Origin: Gloeopeniophorella convolvens
Lineage: Eukaryota > Basidiomycota > Agaricomycetes > Russulales
Direction of reading: 5' to 3'
Length of the DNA: 64,000 nucleotides
NCBI GenBank assembly: GCA_022496205.1
Contig: WTXD01000001.1
Coordinates: forward strand, 1,240,001-1,304,000
Part shown: in pieces, positions 41,003 through 52,300 of the stretch
How positions within the stretch are numbered: the first letter of the stretch is position 1
Layout: each line of letters starts with the position of its first letter
The notes under the pieces: generated by a model
What the model was told of the DNA's origin: nothing
The model's input: the letters and a program-made list of their open reading frames with translations, nothing else
Databases searched by the model: none
Made by a program: the position numbers and the translations under genes

Positions 41003-42976
41003 CTATGTGCCCGGCTGCTCGCCGTCTTCCCGATCCGACGATGCGTCCCACGGGTCCTCCTCCGGCTCGGGCTGCACGCCGTCGACCTCGCGCGCGAGGT
41101 GGTCCGCCGCGGCGAGGTAGAACGTCGCGGGGCGAAACTTGATCGCGCGCCCGCGGAGGCGTGCCCAGCTGTAGCGCGCCGAGTTGATCCACCCGACGAG
41201 GTCGAGGTGGTTTACATCCTGTACCGTGCCGAGGTATGTGCCCTGCAAAGGGGGAGAGGCGGCGTTAAGGAGACGAGCAGGCAGGTAAGGGAGGGAGGGC
41301 GGGGGGGCGTACCCATCTGGAGGACGACACAGAGACAAGACCGTCATTGGGACCCTCCTTCTCTAGTATTACTGAGTGTGGCCACCTAGCCGCGGGTAGA
41401 ATCAGAATATGAACAAGAGGGGAATAACCCTGTGTACACACTTCCAAGTATCGATCAGCCCAGGGGCATATACCGCGCCCCAGCTGAAATATTTGATGCC
41501 TGGCACATCCGGTGTCTCTTCGTTGAACTTGCGCATCGCCGCCGGCGTGAGGCATGTGAACGCCGAGCCGTCGCCGCCGCCGTTCGGGAGCATGTCGAGG
41601 AGCGAGAGGAACGACGGAAATCGTTCGGGGCCGACCGCATCGAGGAAATGGTCAGCAAAGGCTGATCCGCGGTGTGGGGTCGCGATGGTGGTGATTGAGA
41701 GGATCCGGAAGGTGTGCGCGTGCAAGTTGGTGGCGAGGTAGCGGCAATCAAGGCCGCCCTGTCCATGGGTTAGGATGCGCTCGCGGCGAGGCGCGATCAA
41801 TGGGAACTCACCATGCTGTGCCCTGAAACATGTCAGCAGGGAGCCGAAGGAGGATAATAAGGGGAGACAACATACCTATCAGATGAATTGAGCGACCAGG
41901 ATAGGCCTCCTCTACCTTTTGCTCGAGAACCTTTGCGCGATCTATCGGGGAACTCGTCGCAGGCACGCGCGTCATGAGCACTTCCGTCCCATTCGCCTGC
42001 AAGACTTCCTTGATCCCTCTCCAATGCGTCACCTCGAGCGGCGCGATGGCGGGTCCAATGGTAACAGAATCGAAGCCCAGAAGCCCATGGCAGAATACAA
42101 TCGGGTGTTTCGGTGATAGATCTGCTCAGGACCAATCAGCGCGACAGCGAAGCGAATGGTCTGCGAGCGCTGCGTACACTTCTTTTGGATGTGGGCCTGT
42201 TCCTCCTCAACCGTGGGTGCGCGGTCCTCCTCGCCAAGCAGCCGGTCGACGTTCTCCTTATTGTCGTTCTGAAACCACCACCGCGAGGACGTCGATGAGG
42301 TACTAAAGAGGGCCCGGCGAGACGACGACGACTGCCGGCGCACGGATTGCCCGGGCGAGCGGACCGAAGAGGTGCTAGCGCGATCCCGAAGAGAACGCAG
42401 AGTGTCCAAGGATGAATGCTCCGGAGGCGAGGTCTGTAGGAAGATGGGAGCGCCGGGGCTCTGGGAGTCCTCTGGGATGTCGAAGGGACGCGCGGCGGGC
42501 AGAAAGTTCGAAACGGATGCTGTGGGGAGGGTCGTGCGAGTGAGACTGCGGAGGAAAGACGGGGAACGCGATGGAAGGAATGGTGTGGGGACGGCCCTTG
42601 GCGGTCGTTTGAGAGTTGATGTCGAGGGTGTAGGAAGGGATGATGTGAGCGCGTCCTGGAGGCTTTGCATGGGAGAAGACGAGGGGGATGGCGGTTTGGT
42701 ATCCGATGCATCTGTGGAAGAAGACGAAGCGGCCGCGGGAGTGTGGATGTGGCCAAACCAACGTAAGACGGGATGTGGGGATTTGTGAGGCGGCTGCTGC
42801 GAGACGGGCGGTCGTGTGGGCATGTCCTGTGGGGATAGTCTCAAGCTCATGCTGGGGGGGCGTCGTCTAAGACTCCCTTTGCCGGCTTTGGGCATGCTGG
42901 CGCTCGTGGCGCGTGGTGTGCGCATGGCCTGGTCAGAAGGATGCGTTAGTGCTGGGGACGAGTATACCGTGCTCAT
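41003..42976 (-). CDS. Alpha/beta-hydrolase, probable triacylglycerol lipase
   Basis: The first exon (start 42976) encodes about 275 low-complexity Ser/Pro/Arg residues. After an intron comes HPIVFCHGLLGFDSVTIG, with the oxyanion-hole HG motif. Then come HWRGIKEVLQANGTEVLMTRVPATSS and IHLIGHSMGGLDCRYL, where the GHSMG elbow holds the catalytic Ser. ATPHRGSAFADHFLD is next, then EGPNDGLVSVSSSRW (Asp region) and VNHLDLVGW with the catalytic His. The three catalytic residues are all present. The exon carrying the Ser elbow is only 11 nt (41812-41822). There is no signal peptide, so an intracellular lipase acting on neutral lipid is likely. The long disordered N-terminus is unusual for the fold and may serve localisation or regulation. 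Confidence 0.85.
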
Positions 42977-43244
42977 GACTCGGCGACTCTGGCGTCATAA
43001 CCATCCGAGAACGACAGGCGCGCAGTCTCGACTGCAAAGTCCGTCATTTATTCAACTTGCCCACCGTCCTTAACGAGCCTTAACGTCACTCAAACCCGGC
43101 CGGAAATACGGCCCGCCCCATCCCGCCCATTCCGAAGCGAGCAACAGCGTGCAACGCTGCCGCCGGCATTCAACACATCGTCACTCATGTCCGCGACACG
43201 TCCAAAGCTACCTTCCGTGCTCCAGTCCCAGCCTGCTGTTCAAG
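42977..43244. other. Divergent spacer, lipase / small zinc-finger gene
   Basis: The 268-bp spacer contains CCCGCCCATCCCGCCCAT-like repeats near 43118-43135 and should carry the promoters for the lipase (-) and the proposed small gene (+). An out-of-frame ATG at 43187 lies in the leader of the small gene. Confidence 0.35.
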
Positions 43245-43607
43245 ATGGTAGATGCGTGCGTCGACGCGTACTTATATGCGCTATTGACGTTTCTCGTAGC
43301 TTCAACAACTCAAGATCAGGTGAACACTGGACTCGCAAGAGCGACCAATCCCACAGAGTGCGTGCACGGTGTCGCTGCCACCGTTGATCATGGCGTGGCG
43401 TTCACTGACACGACCTCGACCAGGACGCCTATATTCATATGCGCATTCCCAGGTACGTGCCCCGGTATGGCCCCGGGGTAGTCCATCATGATGGCGCGCT
43501 GTGTAGACTGCAACCGACTGTTTCCGTCTCGAGAGCGCGTCATGTTCCACAGGAAGCGCGATCATGATTCAGAAGATGATAGCAATATTATTACCTGGAA
43601 TGAGTGA
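43245..43607 (+). CDS. Putative 50-residue C2H2 zinc-finger protein
   Basis: Four very short exons (43245-43247, 43300-43319, 43424-43452, 43507-43607) join across canonical GT..AG introns of 52, 104 and 54 nt into 51 codons. The product contains a full finger: FICAFPDC, then NRLFPSRERVMF, then HRKRDH (F-x-C-x4-C-x3-F-x5-V-x2-H-x4-H), followed by an acidic tail ending TWNE. The finger is split between exons 3 and 4 and only forms when the intron is removed. The ATG alone makes exon 1, an odd feature. The true start could lie further upstream in a frame that is open but lacks ATG. Another reading using ATG 43187 and the same introns gives a different 57-residue protein without motifs. A nucleic-acid or protein-binding role is a guess. 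Confidence 0.45.
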
Positions 43608-44393
43608 CCCGTCGATGTCAGTCCGCTCAATTCTACAGGGGGACAGGTAGTCTTGGCCTGTATTCACGGTGCATTATCACAGCGCAATGATGTTGCCTGA
43701 GAGGGTGGAATGTTGGTTCGCCGGTGCCGGTGTTGAGGCACGAGACATGTCTGGTCGGTGACAGGCCGCGGGGTTTCTGGTCGGCAACCTGTCTGATCGA
43801 CTTGGCGGCGGAAATTAGCAGGCGGTGCTGCCAGAGTAGTGCTAGTAGTGTGCTGCTCAACGGCGACAGCGATGGCGGAGGTGATACAGGTACCGAGGAT
43901 AGATACAAGTGATGCCGAGCCCGCGTCTGCGATAAAGAGAGATGTGAATGCGAGAAGTGGACAAGTGTGTGGCCAGGGCGTGGGAGAGTGTTTCCGTAAA
44001 AAGGGGTTTGGAGGGGACGAGTTGCAGTTGCGGTGCAAGTCGAGCAAGAAAGATTGTGAATCGCAGGCAGGACCTGGTCTGCCTTGAAGCCCCCCCCCTC
44101 CTCTCTCCATCCTCCCTCCTCCCCCCCTCCTACCTCTCCTTTGTCAGCCATACCGTCCATCTTAGGCCCCAGAACAAGGAGAATGTCCTTCTTCTCGCGG
44201 AAGAAGAATGTATGAACCCCCACCTTCACGCTTTCCCACATACTCTTCCTTACCTTTTCTTTTCATATCTCCTAGGAGAAACACCAGGCGCAGCCTGCGC
44301 CACAGCCCATCCAGGTTGCGCCTCGCGACAGCGACATGTAAGCCCATTACTCTCTTCCGGTGCCGCTTAGCCACCCATCACTCCCGATTTACC
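43608..44393 (+). other. Intergenic region and promoter of the kelch gene
   Basis: This 786-bp region holds a dense C/T tract (about 44085-44140: runs of C with TCC repeats) and a second pyrimidine-rich stretch just before the ATG at 44394, typical of a basidiomycete core promoter and leader. ORFs here are low complexity and not supported. Confidence 0.5.
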
Positions 44394-47300
44394 ATGTCCT
44401 ATAGTCAACCTGCACAGGGCATACCTGGCACCTATAGCCAGCCCTCGTCTTCAATTCGCCCCCAAGGAAACCCCCCTCCCTCTGGCTCGCCTTCCTCCAA
44501 TGGCACTGGCTCCCAATCAGCCACCCAACAACCGCCACCGCAACAACAGGTTCCACCGCAATCACAATCACAGTCCCCCGCACCGTCGCAACAACAGCGC
44601 GCCGTCTACCCATGGTCTGCACGGCGTCTGAACCTAATGCCGCCCACTTTGCTCAACAAGAACGCTCCATCGCCTCCTGGGCCGTCGCCATCACCGTTCC
44701 CCAGGTACGGCCACGCCCTCCCTGCGACTGCGACCAACGCTGGCGAACTATTCCTGTTCGGAGGTCTCGTGCACGAGTCTGCACGTAATGACTTGTACGT
44801 CTTCTCGACGCGGGACCTGTCCGCTACGCTCCTGCAGACGAGCGGCGAGCTTCCAAGTCCACGTGTCGGGCATGCCAGCGCGCTTGTCAGCAGCGTTCTC
44901 CTCGTCTGGGGTGGCGACACCAACACAGGTGGTCAGGCCAGGCCCAACGACCGGCAGGACGACTCGCTCTACTTGCTCAATCTCGGTGCGCTCACTTTCG
45001 ATATCCGCCTAGGCAGGACCAACTGACATATCGGCTGCAGTGTCGCGCGAATGGACACGCGTAGCGGTTGCCGGCCCAGGTCCCGTCGGTCGCTACGGCC
45101 ATGCCGTGACGATGGTCGGCTCCAAGTTCTTCGTCTTTGGAGGACAAGTCGACGGGGAGTTCTTGAATGACATGTGGGCGTTTGACCTGAACTCCCGTAC
45201 GTCCTCTCTCTTCCTTGACGGTCATAGTCGACGCCTTATCTGGGTCGTTCAGTGAAAGCAAAGCCTGTATGGGAACAGTATGAGCCACTTCCAGGCAACG
45301 AAAAGCCTCCCAAAAGGACGGGACACGCTTCAGTCACCCACGGCGACAAGATCATCATGTTCGTCACTTCTTTGATATCTACATCTTCTCGTGTTATAAC
45401 CCGGCCTCCAGCTTTGGCGGCACCGACGGTCGATACCATTATAATGATACCTGGCTGTTCGACACATCGACGCGAAAATGGACGGAGCTGCAGTGTACCG
45501 GATACATTCCTTCCCCACGTGAGGGACATGCCGCTGCCCTCGTTGACGACGTCATGTACGTCTTTGGTGGGCGCAGCGTCGACGGCACAGATCTGGGTGA
45601 TTTGACTGCTTTCAAGCTATCGAGTGAGTTTCTCGCATTATGTGAATGCGTGCTTGCTCATTTGCTCATTAATCGAAATGTAGGTCAGAGATGGTTTATG
45701 TTCCAGAACATGGGGCCAAGTCCCAGTGGAAGGTCTGGACACGCCATGGCCTCCAATGGAACGAGGATATTCGTCCTGGGTGGAGAGTCTTCAGCTGCCA
45801 CGCAGGCGGATGAATCTGCTCTCATCCACATCCTTGACACGAGTTCGTTTCTGTAGTGCCATTTATATCCGATTAGAAACTCACAGGTTGTGCAGAGCAC
45901 ATCAAGTACCCAAAGCCTGGGCAGGACACCCCGAAGCCTTCCAATGATAAAAATCAGGTTTCCCGCAAGCTTTCGGGCAACGTGCAGGTACAAGGACAAC
46001 AGCAACAGCCAACGTCCTCTTCCTCTATGATCAATGGAATGCGAGCTGCCTCGCCCCAGCAGCAACAATCGGTTGATGCCGAGGAGCTGCGCCGCGCCAT
46101 ATCGCCGCAAAACGCCCGGGCGCCGCGCGCCAACGGCCTGCCCGCACATGTTCACCCTGGGGGCCGAATGGCCGTTCAAGGCGTCAGGAAGGAGACGATG
46201 ACGGAGAAGGCTCGACCGAGTCCGCAGCTCGAGAGCGCGCTCTATCGCCAGACCAGGCACGCGCCCGCAGCCCACCTATGCGCGCCGCATCCCCCCCAGG
46301 TCCTGTCAGTATCGAGAGCTTGGTCAAGGCGTCACAGCCGCAGCGCTCCCAATCGCCTTTGGTCGAGCGGAACGTGAGCGCGCTAAGTCCCCCGACGCCC
46401 CGAGCTACGTCCAGCAACCGTCAAATGCTCCTCCGGTCAACGGCTTTATTGCCGGACACGGATCGAAACCCGGTTCCACTGGCAACGTCACCGCCGATCT
46501 GATCCGTGACCTCAAGGCTCGCGAGGCTGAACTCGAGACCTTGCGCCGCCGCGAGACTTGGATGAAGGCCGCTCTTGCGCAGGCCTCGCGCTCAGGGTTC
46601 CTCTACGCGGATGCAGACGCTGACGGGGAGGGGCACGACCTTGCTGACGGGACGCCCAAAATGGCCGAGATGGCGTTGTCGTTGAAGCAACTCCGCGCCC
46701 GCATTCAGGTACGTCGTTGCGCTGTTACCTCGTGGTTACCAGGGCCTCAACCGCGTGATCGGTCACGTAGTCTAGCGTTGCTGAGCAAGCACAAAACGCG
46801 TCTTCTCGTATCAGCGAAGCCGAGCGACAGCGAGCCGCCGCGGTACAGGAAGCTGCGTACTACCGTGCAAAGCTCGCTGCCGTCGAGGCCGGCGCAGAGG
46901 GCGAAGTCACGCGGCTCGAACGCGAGCGTCTCACGGACCTTGAGCAGCAGCTGTCTGCCACGCTGGCTGCGCGTGCGGAGCAAGAGCGACGCGCGACGCA
47001 GCTCAGCGACGAACTGGCTCTCAAGAGCTCGTTGCTGGAGCAGGCCGACGCCAACGCGGCGGACGCGGCGAAGCATGCGGGTACGCTCGAGGAGACGCAT
47101 GTGCGCATACTGCGGGACCACACGGACATGCAGGACCACCATACCACGCTCGAGGCCGATCTGCGGGACCATGCGGACCGCTTACTCGCGCAGACGTCGC
47201 TGGTGGAGCAGAAGGAGGCCGAGCTGTGAGCTTGCAGACGCAGCTCGACGACCTGCTACTTTCACGTGACCAGCACGTGCGCGCGCTCGAACAGGCCCAC

Positions 47301-49065
47301 GGTGCACTGCAAAAGGCGACGGCGCGGGCGGACGAGGTCGACGACCAGAACCAGCGCAACCGCGAGCAGGTCGTGCAGTACGAGGCGGAGCTCGCCGAGC
47401 TGCGCGGCGAGCTCGAGGCGAAGATGTCCGAGCTCGAGGCGGTGCGCGGCCGGCTGACGGACGCGGAGAACGCGTGGGCGAAGAGCCGCGAGGAGGCGGA
47501 CGCGTTCCGCGCACTCACGACGACGGGCCTCGGCGAGCTCCTCGACTCGCACCGTGATCTCAAGACGGACGAGGATCGCCTCACGCGTGGGCACGTCGAG
47601 CGCGTGCAAGCGATGGAGGCAGAGGTCGCGTCGCTGCGCGTCATGCTCAAGGACGCGACGAAGCGCCTCGAGGACTCGCACAGCGAGCTCGCGCAGGAGC
47701 GCCGCGCCGCCCGCGAGAGCGAGATGGAGGCGCTCGGGCTGCACACGCAGATCACGGGCCTGCGCGCGCAGCTCGCCGCTGCGCTGGCGGAGAGCGGGCG
47801 CGCTCGGCACGACCTGGCCAAGCGCGAGGCGGAGCTCAAGCAGCGGCAGAAGGACGCAGCGGATGCGGCGCTGCGGCTGGACATGCTGCGGAACTACCTC
47901 GCGGAGAATGACATCGTTCTGGACAACGACGGGCTGCCAGCCAAGACGGACAGCGAGGCCGCGGCGCGCATCGCAGAGCTGGAGAGCAAGCTGGTCGAGT
48001 TCTCGCGCAAGCAGGAGAAGACGGAGCGCGACCTGCAGACGGCCGAGCGTCAGAAGCAGGAGGCGCTCGCGCAGGTCGGCGTGGTGTCGGCGCAGCTCGA
48101 CCGCCTGCGCAGCACGCAAAGCCCAGCGCTGAGCCGCAACGGCGTGGACGACAGCTTCGCGAGTGAAGGCCGCGTGGTGGACGCGGAGCGGAGGGCCGAG
48201 GAGGTGGAGCGGAACTACAAGGCGCGCATGCAGCAGCTCGAGGACGACTACCGCCTCGCGGTGCAGCTTGTGAAGTAGGTGTGATCCACGTGTAGGCCGT
48301 GCGCGATCGATCTGAGGGCGTGTTTTTAATTCCAGGGAGACAGAGCGGCTCAACCGGCGCATGAAGGACGAGCTCATGAAGCAGAAGACGCTCAACACGA
48401 GCCTCCTCGCCGAGGTCGACTCGCTCCGCGGCGGCTCGTCGGGCGCCGAGTCTTCGCGCGCACGTGGCGGCGTCAACGGGCGCGGAACGCCCCTCTCGGA
48501 AGATGGGCGCTCGAGCGAGTCGCTGCGCAGCCAGCTGATCGACATGCAGCGCCAGGCCCAGCGCGCGACGAACGAGAACAAGGACCTGCGCCTGCGGATC
48601 GACTCGCTCGAGAAGGACCTAGGCAACATGCGCAGCAACCTCATCGCGGCGCAGCGCGAGTCGGACGAGCGGCTGTCGCGCGTCGAGGAGCTCGAGCAGC
48701 AGGTCGAGCAGCAGCGCGCGGCGCTCGTGATCGCGCGCGGCGGGCACGACGAGAGCATGCTCGAGCGGCTGAGCAGCGAGAACAACACGCTCCGGCGCGA
48801 GAACGAGCAGCTTTCGCACAAGATCGGGCTCCTGCTCGAGGACGACGAGCCCGCGTTCGGGCGCGACCGCCGCGCGTCGAACATGTCCGTGTCCGACCGG
48901 CCGGTGAGCAACGCGAGCTCGGACGGGCTCGGCTATACCTCGCGCCTCTCGAACGGCGACTTTGACAGCTGGCAGCACCAGATCACCGCGCTCACCGCGC
49001 GTCGGCCGCCGAGCGACTTCGAAACGCAGGCGTACGGCCACGAGCGCACGCGGTCACGGTCTTGA
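44394..49065 (+). CDS. Kelch-repeat and coiled-coil cell-polarity protein, Tea1/Kel1 type
   Basis: The product starts [16 protein letters not shown] with a Gln/Pro/Ser-rich head of about 95 residues. Kelch blades follow ([116 protein letters not shown]), a disordered SP-rich linker, and over 700 residues of coiled coil (for example [23 protein letters not shown]). This is the layout of Tea1/Tea3 and Kel1, which mark growth sites at microtubule ends or the cell cortex. Three frame breaks, at 46189-46190, 46369-46370 and 47226, each need one base in a short run of A or G. The intron near 48276-48335 is clear. Confidence 0.82.
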
Positions 49066-49388
49066 TGAATATTATGCATTATGCCTTTCCCCTCCTCTTG
49101 CCTTGCCTTTTGCTAGCCTTGTCCCCCTTTGCTACCTTGCTTGCTTCATTCACCTGTGTGCCCGTTCGCCTTCGCTTCCCATGTCTATTGTTTTTTTGGC
49201 ACATATACCCTACCGATCTCGAACCACCGACGTCGCTCACGCTCGCTATTGGTTTCTTTTTATCGCCTATCCTAATTATTTGCGATGCTTTCCTTGATCG
49301 TGTGGTATATTTCTCTTTTGTTGCGCAGTATATATATCTCCCCCAGCTAGCTTGCCGCCGGATGCTCTATGCATGGCGTTGAAAATCA
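49066..49388. other. Convergent 3' region, kelch gene / RRP5
   Basis: The 323-bp stretch between two facing stop codons is T-rich on the plus strand (TTTTTTT near 49190) with ATATATAT near 49331, fitting two 3' ends. No ORF is supported. Confidence 0.5.
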
Positions 49389-52300
49389 TCACGACTCGTC
49401 GTCCCCCCCTGCTGTCTGTGCTGCTGCGCGCTGCGTCCACTCGATGGCCTTTGCTTTAACCGCATCCTCGCCTGCCTCGTCGCCGATGCGCTTCTCGAGT
49501 GCTAGCCACTTTTTGAAGAAGGACCTAAGATGCAGTTCAGTCAGACACCAACGAAAGGCGAGGATTGCGAGGGGACTTACTTTGCCTTGTGGCTCGTCAT
49601 CTTCTGCGCGAGGACGCGATCGAACAAGTTCCTGATGGCGGGTCAATATGACGCGGAGGGTTTTAGTCACGGGCGGGCGGACCTGATGCTCTGGATGTCG
49701 TTCTGCCCCGCCTCCATGTCCATGTAGAAGACCAGAGGTCCCATCGTTTAGGATGCGAGTCCACGATGCCCTCGAAGAGTGTCTTGCCGCGCTCGGGCTC
49801 GCCTAGCTTGTACTCCAGCTGGGCGAACCTTGAGATGGTCTTGAGGTCTAAGGGAACGCGCTTCAGACGGGGTCCTATGGGAAGACGCAGAGCAGCGCTT
49901 ACGCTTGCGCTTTTCGAGGCTCTGCAGACTTCGGGGAAGCAACTTTCGCGCTTCGTCGACGTCGCCCCGCTTCAGGTAGTGCTCGCCGAAGAGCGTCCAG
50001 ACTTTGGAACTCTGTCCGAACTTTTTGGAGGTCCGCTTGTACTGCTCCTCGGCTTTCTGTACCATCCCGTTAGTATCCGCTGGGCGGTCATTGAGAAGGG
50101 GAGCTAACCTCGAGCTTGTTAGACTCTTCAAGGATCGATGCTAAGCGAAGGTGAACAGTCTTCGGCTCGCAGTGCCGCGCGGCGTCCTTGAAGACAACCT
50201 CTAGCGACTCGTCGGAGCCGTAGATGTTCTCCAAGTTCATGAGAGCAATCCAGACGTTCAGCTTCTCCTTCTCCTCGCGGAAGTTGATCGTATTCAGCGC
50301 GCGCTTGGCAATTTCGCGAGCCTTGTCGATCTCCGAAAGCTGAAGCTGGAACGACATGTACTGGATCCAGAGGTAGGACGAATTGGGAGAGCCTAGCAGC
50401 ACGCGCTCGAAGTCACTGTTCGACTCTGGTGTCTTGGTGTGCATGTCGGCCGTTAGGTCCAGCTCAATCTGCTTCTTCTTTTTCCGCTTCTTCTTGCTAG
50501 GCTCGTTGTCATCGTCGCTGTCCTCAGAGGATCCTGATTCGTCGACCTCTTCTTGTGGCGCGTCACCAGACCATTGGAAGCCGCCTTGTAGCTTGAGCGC
50601 GGGAGCGGGACGCGCGCTCTGAGAAGTTGGGGCTGGGGCAGGCTGTTTGGAAAGGAAACTTGAGAGATCCACGTCGACATCGACAGCCATAGGCTCGGTA
50701 TCCGATTCGGCTTCCTCAGCACCCTCGGAGGCAGCGTCGCTGTCGCTGTCGGCGCCATCGTTGCCTTCCTCTTCAGCATCGGACATCTCGACGTCCTCAA
50801 TGACGCCTAGGGGCTCTTCGTCTCCCTCGGAAGATGTACCGTCTTCCTGGAAGTCTTCATCTGAGAAGTTAGATGGCTTCAAGCTGAACGCTATACGCCT
50901 CTTCTCAAGGTCGATTGAACGAATAACAGCTTTGACTGTGTCGCCTTCCTGGAAACTACGCAGGGCTAGGGCAGTGTCCGCATTCTTGTTGTCAGTCAAC
51001 TGAAGTGCGTGATGAGTAGACTCTTTGGGATCAACATTTGGTGAACAGACCTCTGATTTATGGCACAAGCCAGAGATCTTAGTCCCATTGATCTCGATGA
51101 ACAGGCCATAGTCCTCGATTTTCTTCACGTGGCCCTTGATCTTCTGACCCTCCTCAAAGTCAGACAGGGTCGAGGTTGGTTGACTGGGCTTCGACAAGTC
51201 CCCCAAGCGGAAGGTCAGCTCGACCTTCTTGTTGGCAGTATCAACACTGGCGTAGGATTAAGCTGCGAAAAGAGTGTTCGGAGATTGACAAGGCGAACCT
51301 AAGAACACGGCCCTTTATAAGCTGGTTGACTTGGAAGCGAGGCTTCCAATCCTTCACAAACTACGGAGAACGGTTTAATATCGTTGAAATGTAATGTGAG
51401 AGCTTCCATACCTCGTCAAAGAGCTCCTTGATTTGCACTCGCGCGTCGATATTGCGGCCCAGAGTTACGAACAGGCCGTGTTCCGGTATGCTCTTGATGA
51501 AACCACGGACAGTCTCACCAGCCTTCAAGTCTTCGATACCAGTAATTTCCCGGTCTACAACCGGTGGATGACCATCTGGCCGCATCCTCGACGCACGGGC
51601 GGACACTACTAGCTGCTTCTTGTCCCTATCAATTGAGACTATCGAGGCCTTGATAATCGAATCAATGCTGGGGAAGGGCGTTCCCGCATCGTAGTCATCC
51701 GATGCGTCTGTGGGGTGCATGGTACCAGTAATTTTCCCTGAGAACTTGATAACGGTGCCGCTATGGAAGTGGCGGAGTACACGGCCGCCCACTGTCTGCC
51801 CGACCTCGACAGTGTCCATCGTCAGAGTCTGCTTGTGCTCTGGTGTTGACTTGGTCTTTGGTCGGTTGGCCACAATCACGATGCCTTTCTCCGGGTTACG
51901 CGTGACCACGACAAGCTCCTCAAGCTCTTCGCCGATCTTGAGTGAGCTCAGCAGCTGAGGAACGGAAGCATTGCGATGATTTGCCAAGTTCTTCAGTGAC
52001 AGCAGAGCCCGAATTTTCGACGGCTTCAAAAACAGAAGGACGTTGTCCTTGTGAATCTCAGCCACTACGCCTTCGACGTTGGTGCCAATCTCGACAGCGC
52101 TGATGTCGGCAGTCTCAGCGTCGAAGCTAGGGGCAGCGCGCCGGATGCTCGCAGTGACATTGCCCTTCTCTGTGTCCACAAAAATGATGCGGACCTTGAC
52201 GGGCTTTCCCACTGCAAAAAAATCGGACAGAGGTCCGACCAAATTCTCACTGGAGAATCCTTAGCGACAGGGTTAGGGTTTGCGCAAACCTGGTCACTTA

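Noticed and set aside
47221..47240. A 12-nt intron (GTGAGCTTGCAG) at the kelch frame break
   Set aside because: Removing it does not restore the coiled-coil frame and it is far below any workable intron length; one added G does restore the frame.
47262..48911. 549-codon minus-strand frame
   Set aside because: It is the mirror of the GC-rich coiled-coil part of the kelch gene and is dominated by Leu/Arg/Ala without any motif.
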